Position numbers and translations under genes: made by a program
From: UBA4717 sp045580165
GTDB taxonomy: Bacteria; Bacillota; Clostridia; Oscillospirales; CAG-272
DNA length: 64,000 bases
Assembly: GCA_045580165.1 (NCBI GenBank)
Contig: JAZNNG010000077.1
Span: 1-64,000, forward strand
Reading direction: 5' to 3'
Part shown: one piece after another, positions 52,373 through 60,526 of the stretch
Position numbering within the stretch: the first letter of the stretch is position 1
Layout: each line of letters begins with the position of its first letter
Notes under the pieces: generated by a model
What the model saw: the letters and a program-made list of their open reading frames with translations, nothing else
What the model was told of the DNA's origin: nothing
Database searches by the model: none

Positions 52373-54511
52373 TCACCTCTTAATTATAACCTTGCAGGTA
52401 GTGTTTTCGTCTTCTGAAACAACCTTTACGTCTTTGCTTCCGCCGTAAACGTTGATGATAAATTCACGCGTTTCGGGTTTTCCGTTGTAATCGCCAATTG
52501 CTTTACCTACTGTAATTACGGTTGACTCGTCATTTGCGTCACAAGTAATAAGAGTATGGCACGAGGACTTGTTTTCATATTCAAGTGAGATCATATCGTC
52601 CTCACGGAGAATAAATTCGCTCTTGCCCTCGGGATATACGTCAATTTCGAGAGTTGTCTTGTCATAATCGCGGATACAGTCAACCTCATTTGCCATACAA
52701 GGAATTATTGCGCCTCTCTTGATATAGAGCGCTCCGCCTCTGTCGGCAGGAATAACAGGCTTAACGTCACAAGGACCTTCAATTATCTCGCCTGTCCAAT
52801 AGTCTTCCCATTTACCCTCGGGAAGATTTACCGTATCAGAATAAGCGCATACCATAAATGAAGGACCAAACATATACTGACAAGTATTGTCGAATCCTTT
52901 TTCAAATTCAGGGAATACAAGCGGCATAGGACGAACTATCGGCATTGCATCCTCGTGCGCTTCAAGCGCTGATGAATAGATGTAGGGGTAGAGTCTGTAT
53001 CTGAGACGGTTGTAGAATTTGAAGAGCTTGTAGTTGTTTTCACCTGCCCACCAAGGCTGGTTAATACCCTGCCAGGTATTGAGATGAGCCCACGGAACGA
53101 AGAAGCCGAAATGGAGGCTTGAGGGTGTGTGTACGTTCATATCGATCGTAGAGTTGGAGAAACCGGTCATAGCAAGCGTCAATAGCCATATCATAGCGCC
53201 GTGCTCACCGCCGTTGTCACCTGTTGTTGCCGCACCCCATTTCTGAGTTCCGATATAACCGCCCGAATAGTGGTGCATCGGACGCATACCCGTCTGCTTT
53301 GCAAAGCCCTCGTAGGTCTGCTTTGTTACAAGCACCTGATTTAAGTTGTGCATTAAAGTCTGAGGCAAGCCGTTCGCGTAAACGACCCAGTCCTCGATCC
53401 TACCGAGAGTATCAGACGGGTCTATCTTGAACGCGTCAACACCGCAGTGGGTGAATCTTCCCATATGCTCGTACCAAGGCTCAAATTCGTTGTAGTCGTC
53501 GCCTCTGAATACGCGCTCTGCTTCATCTGAATAGTCGTAATAGTCGCAGAACCACAGGGAAGTGTGGAATCCCATTCTTCTGAGAGCTGCAATAAAGGTT
53601 TCTTCGGTCTTGCGGCCTCTTTTAACAAGCCATGCAGGCATGTGGAATTTTTCAAGATTCCATTGGGGATCCATAGAATAGTCATAGAAGGTTTCCATCC
53701 AGCGAGGCTCAAGGCTGATCATATCACATCCGATCTTTTCTTGACGGATACGTTCTGCCTGACGCATTACCTCAAACTGGTCGGCATTGATAGGTGCTAT
53801 GTAGTTAAGACCGTATGCCCAACCGGGTAATACCATAGATTTACCCGTAAGCTTTGCGTTGTATTTTAGCATTTCGGGCATTGTTCCGTAAAGGACAAAC
53901 ATATCGAGGTAATCGTTGTCACCGCTGATTATAAGCTTATCATTATATCTTTCTCCAATGTCAACGAAGTGTCTTGCGTATGCGTTAACAAATACGCCCC
54001 ATCCCTCACTTGACATAAAAAAGGGAATCGGGATCTCGTCGAATTGATAAGACGCCCAGTTCTGATATGATTTTCCGCGAAGCTCAATTCTATCGGTTGC
54101 TGCTTCTCCAAGGCCGTAAAACCGTTCTTTTTCGGAAATTTCAAAAATCACGCCGAAGCTTACGTCGGGAATATCCTCGCGCATCTTTCTCTTGGGTAAT
54201 ATTGGGTGATCCTCGATTGAACCCTCAACAAAACCGTTTCTGAGGTAATGATTCTCGAACTTCTTTGTAAAATATTCCGAATTATCCTTCCAGAATTTAT
54301 CATCGTCTGTCTTGAAGGATATTTTAAGAGTCCGTCCGTTCGGCAAAGTTAAAGTGCTTGTTTCCTCATTAAACTCAATACCATCAGAAGATTCTTCTTT
54401 CTCCGCATTAACAAGACCATACCTTTCTGTCATGGAAAGAGCATCTGAGTATTTGGCATCTCTGATTCTGATTATTCCGTTTGATATTTTTTCTACTTTA
54501 AGCTTTAACAT
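52373..54511 (-). CDS. GH31 family alpha-glycosidase
   Basis: 712 residues without signal peptide. N-terminal beta-sandwich (~1-200) with FYGLGEAATDRIELRG, then the catalytic barrel: LPGWAYGLNYIAP start, nucleophile Asp in GVDAFKIDPSD near residue 365, the acid/base region in WGAATTGDNGGEHG, and PFFVPW-like FFVPWAHLN. C-terminal beta domains follow (PEGKWEDYWTGEII, ADRGGALYIKRGAIIP). It hydrolyses or transfers alpha-linked sugars (glucose, xylose or sulfoquinovose-like members exist). The KIDPSD sequence differs from the usual KTDFGE / DMNE forms, so specificity is open. AGGAAGGAC precedes ATG 54511. Confidence 0.88.
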   Translation of the reverse strand: MLKLKVEKISNGIIRIRDAKYSDALSMTERYGLVNAEKEESSDGIEFNEETSTLTLPNGRTLKISFKTDDDKFWKDNSEYFTKKFENHYLRNGFVEGSIEDHPILPKRKMREDIPDVSFGVIFEISEKERFYGLGEAATDRIELRGKSYQNWASYQFDEIPIPFFMSSEGWGVFVNAYARHFVDIGERYNDKLIISGDNDYLDMFVLYGTMPEMLKYNAKLTGKSMVLPGWAYGLNYIAPINADQFEVMRQAERIRQEKIGCDMISLEPRWMETFYDYSMDPQWNLEKFHMPAWLVKRGRKTEETFIAALRRMGFHTSLWFCDYYDYSDEAERVFRGDDYNEFEPWYEHMGRFTHCGVDAFKIDPSDTLGRIEDWVVYANGLPQTLMHNLNQVLVTKQTYEGFAKQTGMRPMHHYSGGYIGTQKWGAATTGDNGGEHGAMIWLLTLAMTGFSNSTIDMNVHTPSSLHFGFFVPWAHLNTWQGINQPWWAGENNYKLFKFYNRLRYRLYPYIYSSALEAHEDAMPIVRPMPLVFPEFEKGFDNTCQYMFGPSFMVCAYSDTVNLPEGKWEDYWTGEIIEGPCDVKPVIPADRGGALYIKRGAIIPCMANEVDCIRDYDKTTLEIDVYPEGKSEFILREDDMISLEYENKSSCHTLITCDANDESTVITVGKAIGDYNGKPETREFIINVYGGSKDVKVVSEDENTTCKVIIKR

Positions 54512-54579
54512 AGATTGTCCTTCCTGTATAGCATTATTTACTATAAATACTTGAGTTTAAAAAATTAAGGTATATTTTT

Positions 54580-54607
54580 ATTATATCACAAAATCGATTT
54601 CTTGCAA
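54580..54607 (-). promoter_or_regulatory. Sigma-A promoter of GH31-nrdR
   Basis: Minus strand TTGCAA (54602-54607), 16-bp spacer, perfect TATAAT (complement of 54580-54585). Confidence 0.6.
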
Positions 54608-54628
54608 TATCTTTTAACTATTTTATAA

Positions 54629-54663
54629 CAAAAAATGAAAAGCCGATCGAAATAATCGGCCTT
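54629..54663 (-). terminator. Terminator of the ftsH cluster
   Basis: GCCGAT/ATCGGC (54642-54647, 54655-54660) extended by A/T pairs, with T-rich sequence (TTTTCATTTTTTG) on the minus strand, a few bases after the ftsH stop. Confidence 0.8.
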
Positions 54664-54670
54664 TCGTTTT

Positions 54671-56674
54671 TTATTCAACTGTACCGTTGTTGGTGGTGTC
54701 GGTTTCACTAACGTCACCGACAGGTTCATCCTTCGTCGTTGCCTCTTCATTTTTGGCATTCGCCTTGGATTCTGCCGCTTCTTTAGCACGAAGATTTTCA
54801 AGCTCACTCTTTTTGCGCTTTTCGGATTTCATTTCCTCAAGCTCCTCAAAGGTTGGGTTTCCATTCATGGCTTCATTGAACTGACCTTCATCCATGGTTT
54901 CATATTTTATAAGAAACTCTGCAATAAAGTCGAGCTTATCTCTGTGCTCTTCAAGGACGGACTTGGCTCTTTCGTAAGCTGCTGAGATTATACGCTTGAT
55001 TTCATTGTCAATAGAGGATGCCGTAGACTCTGAGTAATTCTTCGTATTGCTGAAATCTCGTCCGAGGAATACCTCGTCGTTACCGTGCTCTGAACCGTAA
55101 ACGATGGGGCCGAGCAGATCACTCATACCGTATTTGGTAACCATATTGCGAGCGATATTTGTTGCTCTTTGGATATCGTTGGATGCGCCGGTAGAAATAT
55201 CTCCGAGAACGATTGATTCTGCAACGCGTCCGCCGAGAAGCGTAACGATTTCATTCTGCATATCGGTCATAGACATATACGATCTGTCTTCAACGGGAAG
55301 AGAGAGAGTATATCCGCCTGCTCTGCCACTTGCTATTATTGAAATTTGATGGACGGGGAAATCGGGCTGAACGAATTTGGTAACAACAGCGTGTCCCGCT
55401 TCGTGGAATGCGGTAAGTCGCTTTTCCTTTTCGCTAATAACCTTTGAGGTCTTCTGAGGACCTACCATACATTTGATGGTCGCATCCTCGATATCGTTCA
55501 TACCGATAAGGTGCTTACCGCGTCTTGCGGCGAGGAGCGCAGCTTCGTTAAGAACGTTTGCAAGGTCTGCTCCCGTAAATCCGACCGTAGTTTTTGCCAC
55601 AACCTCGAGGTCAACGTCTTCTTCAAGAGGCTTATTTTTTGCATGTACCTTAAGAATAGCGTGTCTGCCGCGAGTATCGGGATAATCAACGGTAACTTGT
55701 CTATCGAAACGACCGGGTCTGAGGAGAGCAGGGTCAAGTATGTCGGGACGGTTAGTTGCCGCGATTACTATTATTCCTGTATGTGAACCGAATCCGTCCA
55801 TTTCAACAAGGAGCTGGTTGAGAGTCTGTTCGCGTTCGTCGTGACCGCCGCCGAGACCTGCGCCTCTGTGACGACCTACTGCGTCGATTTCGTCGATGAA
55901 AATAATACTTGCAGGATGCTTTCTTGCTGTGTCAAACAAATCTCTTACTCTCGATGCACCGACACCTACGTACATTTCTACAAAGTCAGAACCTGAGATA
56001 GAGAAGAACGGAACGCCTGCTTCGCCTGCTACGGCCTTTGCAAGAAGCGTCTTACCTGTACCGGGAGGGCCAACGAGAAGGACGCCGTGAGGAATTTTAG
56101 CACCAAGCTTCATAAATCTCTGGGGATCTTTAAGATAATCCACGATTTCCTTAAGCTCTTCCTTTTCCTCGTCAGCACCTGCTACGTCATTGAAAGTGAC
56201 CTTATTTTTGTCATCCGTTATAATTCTCGCTCTGGATTTGCCGAAAGAATTGATTTTGCTTCCGCGACCACCCGACTGATTCATCATAAAGAACCAGAAA
56301 AATACGAACAGGAGTATAACGACTACATAGGGGATGAACATAAACCACCAAGGCATATTGACCGGCGGCTCAATGTCATAGCTCTCGATGATTCCGCTTT
56401 CAACCTGTGAATCAATAAGCTCTCCGTACTTATCCATGAAATCAGAATAGTCTCTGAGAACGTATGTCAAAACACGGTTATCCTTGGTATGGATTTTGAT
56501 CTCATCGGTATTGGAGATCTGGAATTTGGTGACCTCTTCATTTTTGAACATCTGAATTATGTCACTGTATTCAAGAGGCTCTGTGCCGGGATCGGAAAGT
56601 ATGAGAGCTGAAACCGTAAGTATTACTGCAATAAGTATTCCGTAAAACAGTAATATCTTCATATTGTTTTTCAT
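54671..56674 (-). CDS. ftsH: ATP-dependent zinc metalloprotease FtsH
   Basis: 667 residues. Two membrane helices (~8-27 and ~110-130) flank an extracytoplasmic domain. The AAA domain has Walker A GPPGTGKT, Walker B IFIDEIDAVG, and SRH RPDILDPALLRPGRFDRQV. The protease domain has HEAGH zinc site and later Asp ligand region. A long acidic tail after ~620 (EEMKSEKRKKSELENLRAKE and repeats) is low complexity. It degrades membrane and short-lived proteins. Follows hpt by 29 nt in the tilS-hpt-ftsH cluster. Confidence 0.97.
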   Translation of the reverse strand: MKNNMKILLFYGILIAVILTVSALILSDPGTEPLEYSDIIQMFKNEEVTKFQISNTDEIKIHTKDNRVLTYVLRDYSDFMDKYGELIDSQVESGIIESYDIEPPVNMPWWFMFIPYVVVILLFVFFWFFMMNQSGGRGSKINSFGKSRARIITDDKNKVTFNDVAGADEEKEELKEIVDYLKDPQRFMKLGAKIPHGVLLVGPPGTGKTLLAKAVAGEAGVPFFSISGSDFVEMYVGVGASRVRDLFDTARKHPASIIFIDEIDAVGRHRGAGLGGGHDEREQTLNQLLVEMDGFGSHTGIIVIAATNRPDILDPALLRPGRFDRQVTVDYPDTRGRHAILKVHAKNKPLEEDVDLEVVAKTTVGFTGADLANVLNEAALLAARRGKHLIGMNDIEDATIKCMVGPQKTSKVISEKEKRLTAFHEAGHAVVTKFVQPDFPVHQISIIASGRAGGYTLSLPVEDRSYMSMTDMQNEIVTLLGGRVAESIVLGDISTGASNDIQRATNIARNMVTKYGMSDLLGPIVYGSEHGNDEVFLGRDFSNTKNYSESTASSIDNEIKRIISAAYERAKSVLEEHRDKLDFIAEFLIKYETMDEGQFNEAMNGNPTFEELEEMKSEKRKKSELENLRAKEAAESKANAKNEEATTKDEPVGDVSETDTTNNGTVE

Positions 56675-56703
56675 ATAAAAAGGTACCTCGTAAATATTAT
56701 ATG

Positions 56704-57246
56704 TTATTTTGTATATACTTCAGGCTTAAGGACTCCTATATAGGGAAGAGCTCTGTATGACTCGTCGAAGTCAAGCCCGTATCCTATCACGAACTCATCG
56801 GGAACGATCTTGCCGCAATAATCCGGAGCAAAGTCTACCTCGCGTCTTGACGGCTTGTCAAGCATCGTGCATGTCTTGACACTGCGTGCACCCTTGAGCT
56901 TGAGATAATCGACAAGATACGAAAGCGTACGTCCGCTGTCGATTATGTCTTCAACGATAAGAATATCGAGGCTTGAGAGATCTTTGCGGTGAAGATCAAG
57001 GACGATATTTACCGTTCCGCTTGTTTTTGAACCGCTTCCGTAAGAAGAAACCTTCATAAAATCAATTTCAGTCGGAATTGAAATATTCTTCATAAGGTCG
57101 CCCATAAAAACTACCGCGCCCTTAAGGATGCAAAGCAAAAGAAGCTTTTTGTCCCTATAATCATTGTTTATCTCGCTTGCAAGCCTTTTAATGATTTCAT
57201 TGATTTCGTCCTCTGAAACCAAAACCTTTAATACGTCGCTATGCAT
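56704..57246 (-). CDS. hpt: Hypoxanthine phosphoribosyltransferase
   Basis: 180 residues. LLLLCILKGAVVFMGDL, the PRPP-binding motif DILIVEDIIDSGRTLSYL, and KTCTMLDKPSRR. Salvages hypoxanthine/guanine to IMP/GMP. The tilS-hpt-ftsH order is a long-conserved arrangement in Bacillota, in which Hpt may also bear on ftsH control. Confidence 0.97.
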   Translation of the reverse strand: MHSDVLKVLVSEDEINEIIKRLASEINNDYRDKKLLLLCILKGAVVFMGDLMKNISIPTEIDFMKVSSYGSGSKTSGTVNIVLDLHRKDLSSLDILIVEDIIDSGRTLSYLVDYLKLKGARSVKTCTMLDKPSRREVDFAPDYCGKIVPDEFVIGYGLDFDESYRALPYIGVLKPEVYTK

Positions 57247-57264
57247 TTTTATCTCCTATTGTGA

Positions 57265-58677
57265 TTATTTGTTGTCTTTGTTATATGAGTAAAGCAGAAT
57301 TTCTGCATCTTCGCCCGCTTTTGAGTACGTCCCGGTCCTTGATCTTGCGCCCGGCACCCAAAGTATACCGTCTTCATCACGAAAAATCGGCAAAGAAGCT
57401 CGTCTTTCGAGATCCGGTTCGATTTCGTTCAAAAGCTTTTTTAGCTTTCTGTTTACTCCGTTTATGTTGACTGCGTCGCCGGAGTGCCTTGAAGTTGCGA
57501 ACAAAGCACCTTTAATTTTAGCAGAATAAATAGGTGTCTGTGTTGATATTTTGTAAATATTTTCAAATTCCGAAATGTTTTTTACATCGGTTGAATTGTA
57601 TCTGCCGATCACACCGTTTGGAATTTTTGTGATCCCCGTGCTGACTGCAACACAGTAGGTAGAAGATACAAGCGAGCCCTTTTCCTTTAACGTAAGTCGG
57701 CCACTCTCGATTCTTGCGCAAAATTCACCCGTAAAATGAAATTCCGAATGCTTTATTGCCGACTCGCAAAGCTCAATTATTCCGCGTACGTGCTTTTCTT
57801 CAAGTAAAACGCCGACCGATACTTTAACGAATTCAAAAATGATGCGCCTTTTAAGCGAAGGATGTGCTGTATTGAGCTCTGTAAGCTTGATACCGTCTGC
57901 GTCCGAGTGAGTCTTTAGAAAATTCTTGGCGCATTGACTTATGAACTGTTCGTCCTCGGTTAGATTTTCCGTCATGCGAGAAATTGCCGCAGGCAGGGAA
58001 GGATTGATGCCCTTTAAGATTGGTATAAGATCGTGACGTATCCTGTTTCTTGTATAAGCAGTATCGATATTTGTGCTGTCAGTTATATATTCTATGCAGT
58101 TTTCGTCACAATAACCGAGTATATCGTCTTTACTGCTGAGAATTATCGGTCTGATCACGTTTTCACGCATCGGTTTGATCCCACAGAGTCCGTTAAGCGC
58201 CGTGCCTCTCGTCATATTAAATATAACGGTTTCGGCGTTGTCGTCTGCGTTGTGAGCTGTAGCAACGAATGTTGGAAGCCCGTTCTTTGAAACTTCAGCC
58301 GCATATTTTGCGAACTCGCTATATCTTACGTTTCTTGCAGCTTCTTCAATACCCGTTTTGTTTTCTTTGGAAAGTGCGGGAACGTCTATTCGACGCGACT
58401 TAAAGGGTATTTCTCTGATTTCACAGACCCTTTTGCAGAAGTCTTCATCTCTGTCAGCTTCCTTGTGTCTTATCAGATGATTTATGTGAATTGCGTATAG
58501 ATTATAGCCTAATTCAGACGCATGCGTATGCGCAAGATGAAGTAAAGCCGATGAATCCGCACCGCCGGAAAAACCAACTATAAGGTTGAAATTTTCGGGC
58601 AGAGCGAAACGCTTCATCATTTTGAGAAACTGCGAGGTTACAGAGCTTGTGAATTTATTCTCCACCTTGAATTTCAT
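57265..58677 (-). CDS. tilS: tRNA(Ile)-lysidine synthetase
   Basis: 470 residues. PP-loop ATPase motif VGFSGGADSSALLHLAH, plus THNADDNAETVIFN-like TAHNADDNAETVIFNMTRGT and IRPIILSSKDDI, and a C-terminal substrate domain (GDAVNINGVNRKLKKLLNE...). It makes lysidine at C34 of tRNA-Ile(CAU), needed to read AUA. The ATG at 58677 overlaps dnaB by 23 bp; a GTG at 58665 with AAAAGG twelve bases upstream is an alternative start. Confidence 0.95.
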   Translation of the reverse strand: MKFKVENKFTSSVTSQFLKMMKRFALPENFNLIVGFSGGADSSALLHLAHTHASELGYNLYAIHINHLIRHKEADRDEDFCKRVCEIREIPFKSRRIDVPALSKENKTGIEEAARNVRYSEFAKYAAEVSKNGLPTFVATAHNADDNAETVIFNMTRGTALNGLCGIKPMRENVIRPIILSSKDDILGYCDENCIEYITDSTNIDTAYTRNRIRHDLIPILKGINPSLPAAISRMTENLTEDEQFISQCAKNFLKTHSDADGIKLTELNTAHPSLKRRIIFEFVKVSVGVLLEEKHVRGIIELCESAIKHSEFHFTGEFCARIESGRLTLKEKGSLVSSTYCVAVSTGITKIPNGVIGRYNSTDVKNISEFENIYKISTQTPIYSAKIKGALFATSRHSGDAVNINGVNRKLKKLLNEIEPDLERRASLPIFRDEDGILWVPGARSRTGTYSKAGEDAEILLYSYNKDNK

Positions 58678-60025
58678 CCTTTTGAAGTGTAAGGAACTTG
58701 GTATATTTACCTATCCATTTCATTTTTACCGTATCGGTAGATCCGTGCCTGTTCTTTGCAACGATAACTTCAGCCACGTTCTGATCCTGCTCCTTGTCGG
58801 TGTTATAATACTCACTACGATAAAGGAACATAACAACGTCTGCGTCCTGCTCGATAGATCCCGAATCACGAAGGTCGGAAAGCATAGGCTTTGCATCCTT
58901 TCTTTGCTCGGCGCCACGCGAAAGCTGAGCGCAGCATACTATCGGAATTTCAAGCTCTTTGGCGAGAAGCTTCAGATCTCTTGAAATTGCGGCTACCTCT
59001 TGAACTCTGTTTTCAGACTTTCTGTCAGACTGCATAAGCTGAAGATAGTCGATTACAACAAGACCAAGGTTGTCTATTTTGCGAAGCTTGGCTTTCATTT
59101 TTGCGACAGACATACCGCTGGTGTCGTCTATATAAATATTACATTTACTGAGCTGACCTGCAGCATGGGTGAGCTTCACCCAATCTTCTTTTTCTATTTT
59201 ACCGGAACGCAACGCATAGCTGTCCACCAAAGCTTCACTCGATAACATTCTGAGCACGAGCTGCTCTGCCGACATTTCAAGGCTGAATACGCATACCGCC
59301 TTACCCGTACCGTTTGATGATACCTGTGACGCAATGTTGAGCGCAAAGCTCGTTTTGCCCATACCGGGACGTGCGCCGATAAGTATAAAGTCGCCGGGGC
59401 CCATCCCGACAAGGACTCTGTCAAGGTCGGAATATCCGGTTTTTGTACCTGTAGCACCTTCCTCACTTTGAGAAAGCCGCCTTAAATTGGTAAGAGTAGA
59501 TACAAGCACGTCCTTTATGTGAATGTAGTCGTTTTTGTCGTTCGTCTGGATGAGTCTGAAGAATTTATCTGCCGACTCGTGAAGCACGTCGTTGACGTCG
59601 TCATAAGCGCCCGTAAGAACGGTATCTGAAACCTCCTCGGAAGCTTCAAGAAGCATACGCAAAAGGCTGTTTTCTCTGACTATCTGAGCATAATCCTTAA
59701 TGTTTTTTGCGGAGGGAACCACTTGTGCAATAAGCTTTATGTACTCGCTTATATCCTTGTTTTGGAGAACACCGTTCTTTTTAAGAGCCTCTATAAGAGT
59801 AACGACGTCGATGCTTTTACTGTTTATAAACAGTTCGCTCATCGCAAGATAAATCTTTGCGTGGTCGTCAATATAAAAGTCCGACGAGGTGATTATCTCC
59901 GTTATTTCCTCGATAGATCTCGGGTCGATAAGTATCGAACCGAGGACTGATTGCTCAGCCTCAAGAGAGAATGGGACCTTCCTCTCGGAAACACTCGGCG
60001 TTTTGCTAAAATCTGCGGAATTCAT
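58655..60025 (-). CDS. dnaB: Replicative DNA helicase DnaB
   Basis: 456 residues. N-terminal domain (LEAEQSVLGSILIDPR..., helical) and RecA-like C-terminal domain: Walker A GARPGMGKTS, LEMSAEQLVLRMLSSEA, Walker B region LGLVVIDYLQLM, LARELEIPIVCCAQLSRGAEQRKDAKPMLSDLRDSG arginine finger segment is recognised in parts as ELEIPIVCCAQLSRGAEQR and KPMLSDLRDSGSIEQDADV. It unwinds DNA at the fork (called DnaC in Bacillus). It follows rplI by 18 nt. Confidence 0.96.
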   Translation of the reverse strand: MNSADFSKTPSVSERKVPFSLEAEQSVLGSILIDPRSIEEITEIITSSDFYIDDHAKIYLAMSELFINSKSIDVVTLIEALKKNGVLQNKDISEYIKLIAQVVPSAKNIKDYAQIVRENSLLRMLLEASEEVSDTVLTGAYDDVNDVLHESADKFFRLIQTNDKNDYIHIKDVLVSTLTNLRRLSQSEEGATGTKTGYSDLDRVLVGMGPGDFILIGARPGMGKTSFALNIASQVSSNGTGKAVCVFSLEMSAEQLVLRMLSSEALVDSYALRSGKIEKEDWVKLTHAAGQLSKCNIYIDDTSGMSVAKMKAKLRKIDNLGLVVIDYLQLMQSDRKSENRVQEVAAISRDLKLLAKELEIPIVCCAQLSRGAEQRKDAKPMLSDLRDSGSIEQDADVVMFLYRSEYYNTDKEQDQNVAEVIVAKNRHGSTDTVKMKWIGKYTKFLTLQKDEIQGGE

Positions 60026-60043
60026 ATATTTATCCCTTCAAAA

Positions 60044-60493
60044 TTACTTAATGTTAGAAACTACAACGTTTAGCTTTCCGATAACCTCTGAATAAAGCTT
60101 GACATCAATTGTGTATGAGCCGTAGCTTTTAATGGGCTCGTCAAGAAGGATTTTCTTTTTATCAATAGAAATACCTGTAGACTTTTCAAGCTCCTCTGCA
60201 ATATCCTTTGATGTGACCGAGCCAAAGAGTCTGCCGTCGGGTCCCGCCTGAAGCATCAGCTTTACTACAACGGGAGCAAGCTTTTCGGCAAGCTTTTTTG
60301 CTTCCTCGCGCTCAACCTCAATTTTGTGCTTCTGTGCTGCCTCTTTATTTTTTATATCGTTAAGTGCCTTACTGTCTGCAACGACTGCAAGTCCCTTAGG
60401 GAACAGGAAGTTGCGTGCATAACCGTCTGATACGTTGATTATCTGACCCTTTTTGCCCTGAGCCTTAACGTCTTGTGTGAGAATTACTTTCAT
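60044..60493 (-). CDS. rplI: 50S ribosomal protein L9
   Basis: 149 residues. N-terminal RNA-binding domain MKVILTQDVKAQGKKGQIIN and VSDGYARNFLFPKGLAV, a central helix, and a C-terminal domain (LAPVVVKLMLQAGPDGRLFG). It binds 23S rRNA near the L1 stalk. It lies between gdpP and dnaB as in Bacillus. Confidence 0.98.
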   Translation of the reverse strand: MKVILTQDVKAQGKKGQIINVSDGYARNFLFPKGLAVVADSKALNDIKNKEAAQKHKIEVEREEAKKLAEKLAPVVVKLMLQAGPDGRLFGSVTSKDIAEELEKSTGISIDKKKILLDEPIKSYGSYTIDVKLYSEVIGKLNVVVSNIK

Positions 60494-60526
60494 TGTTTTA
60501 CTCCAATCCTTAAGATTAATAATTTG

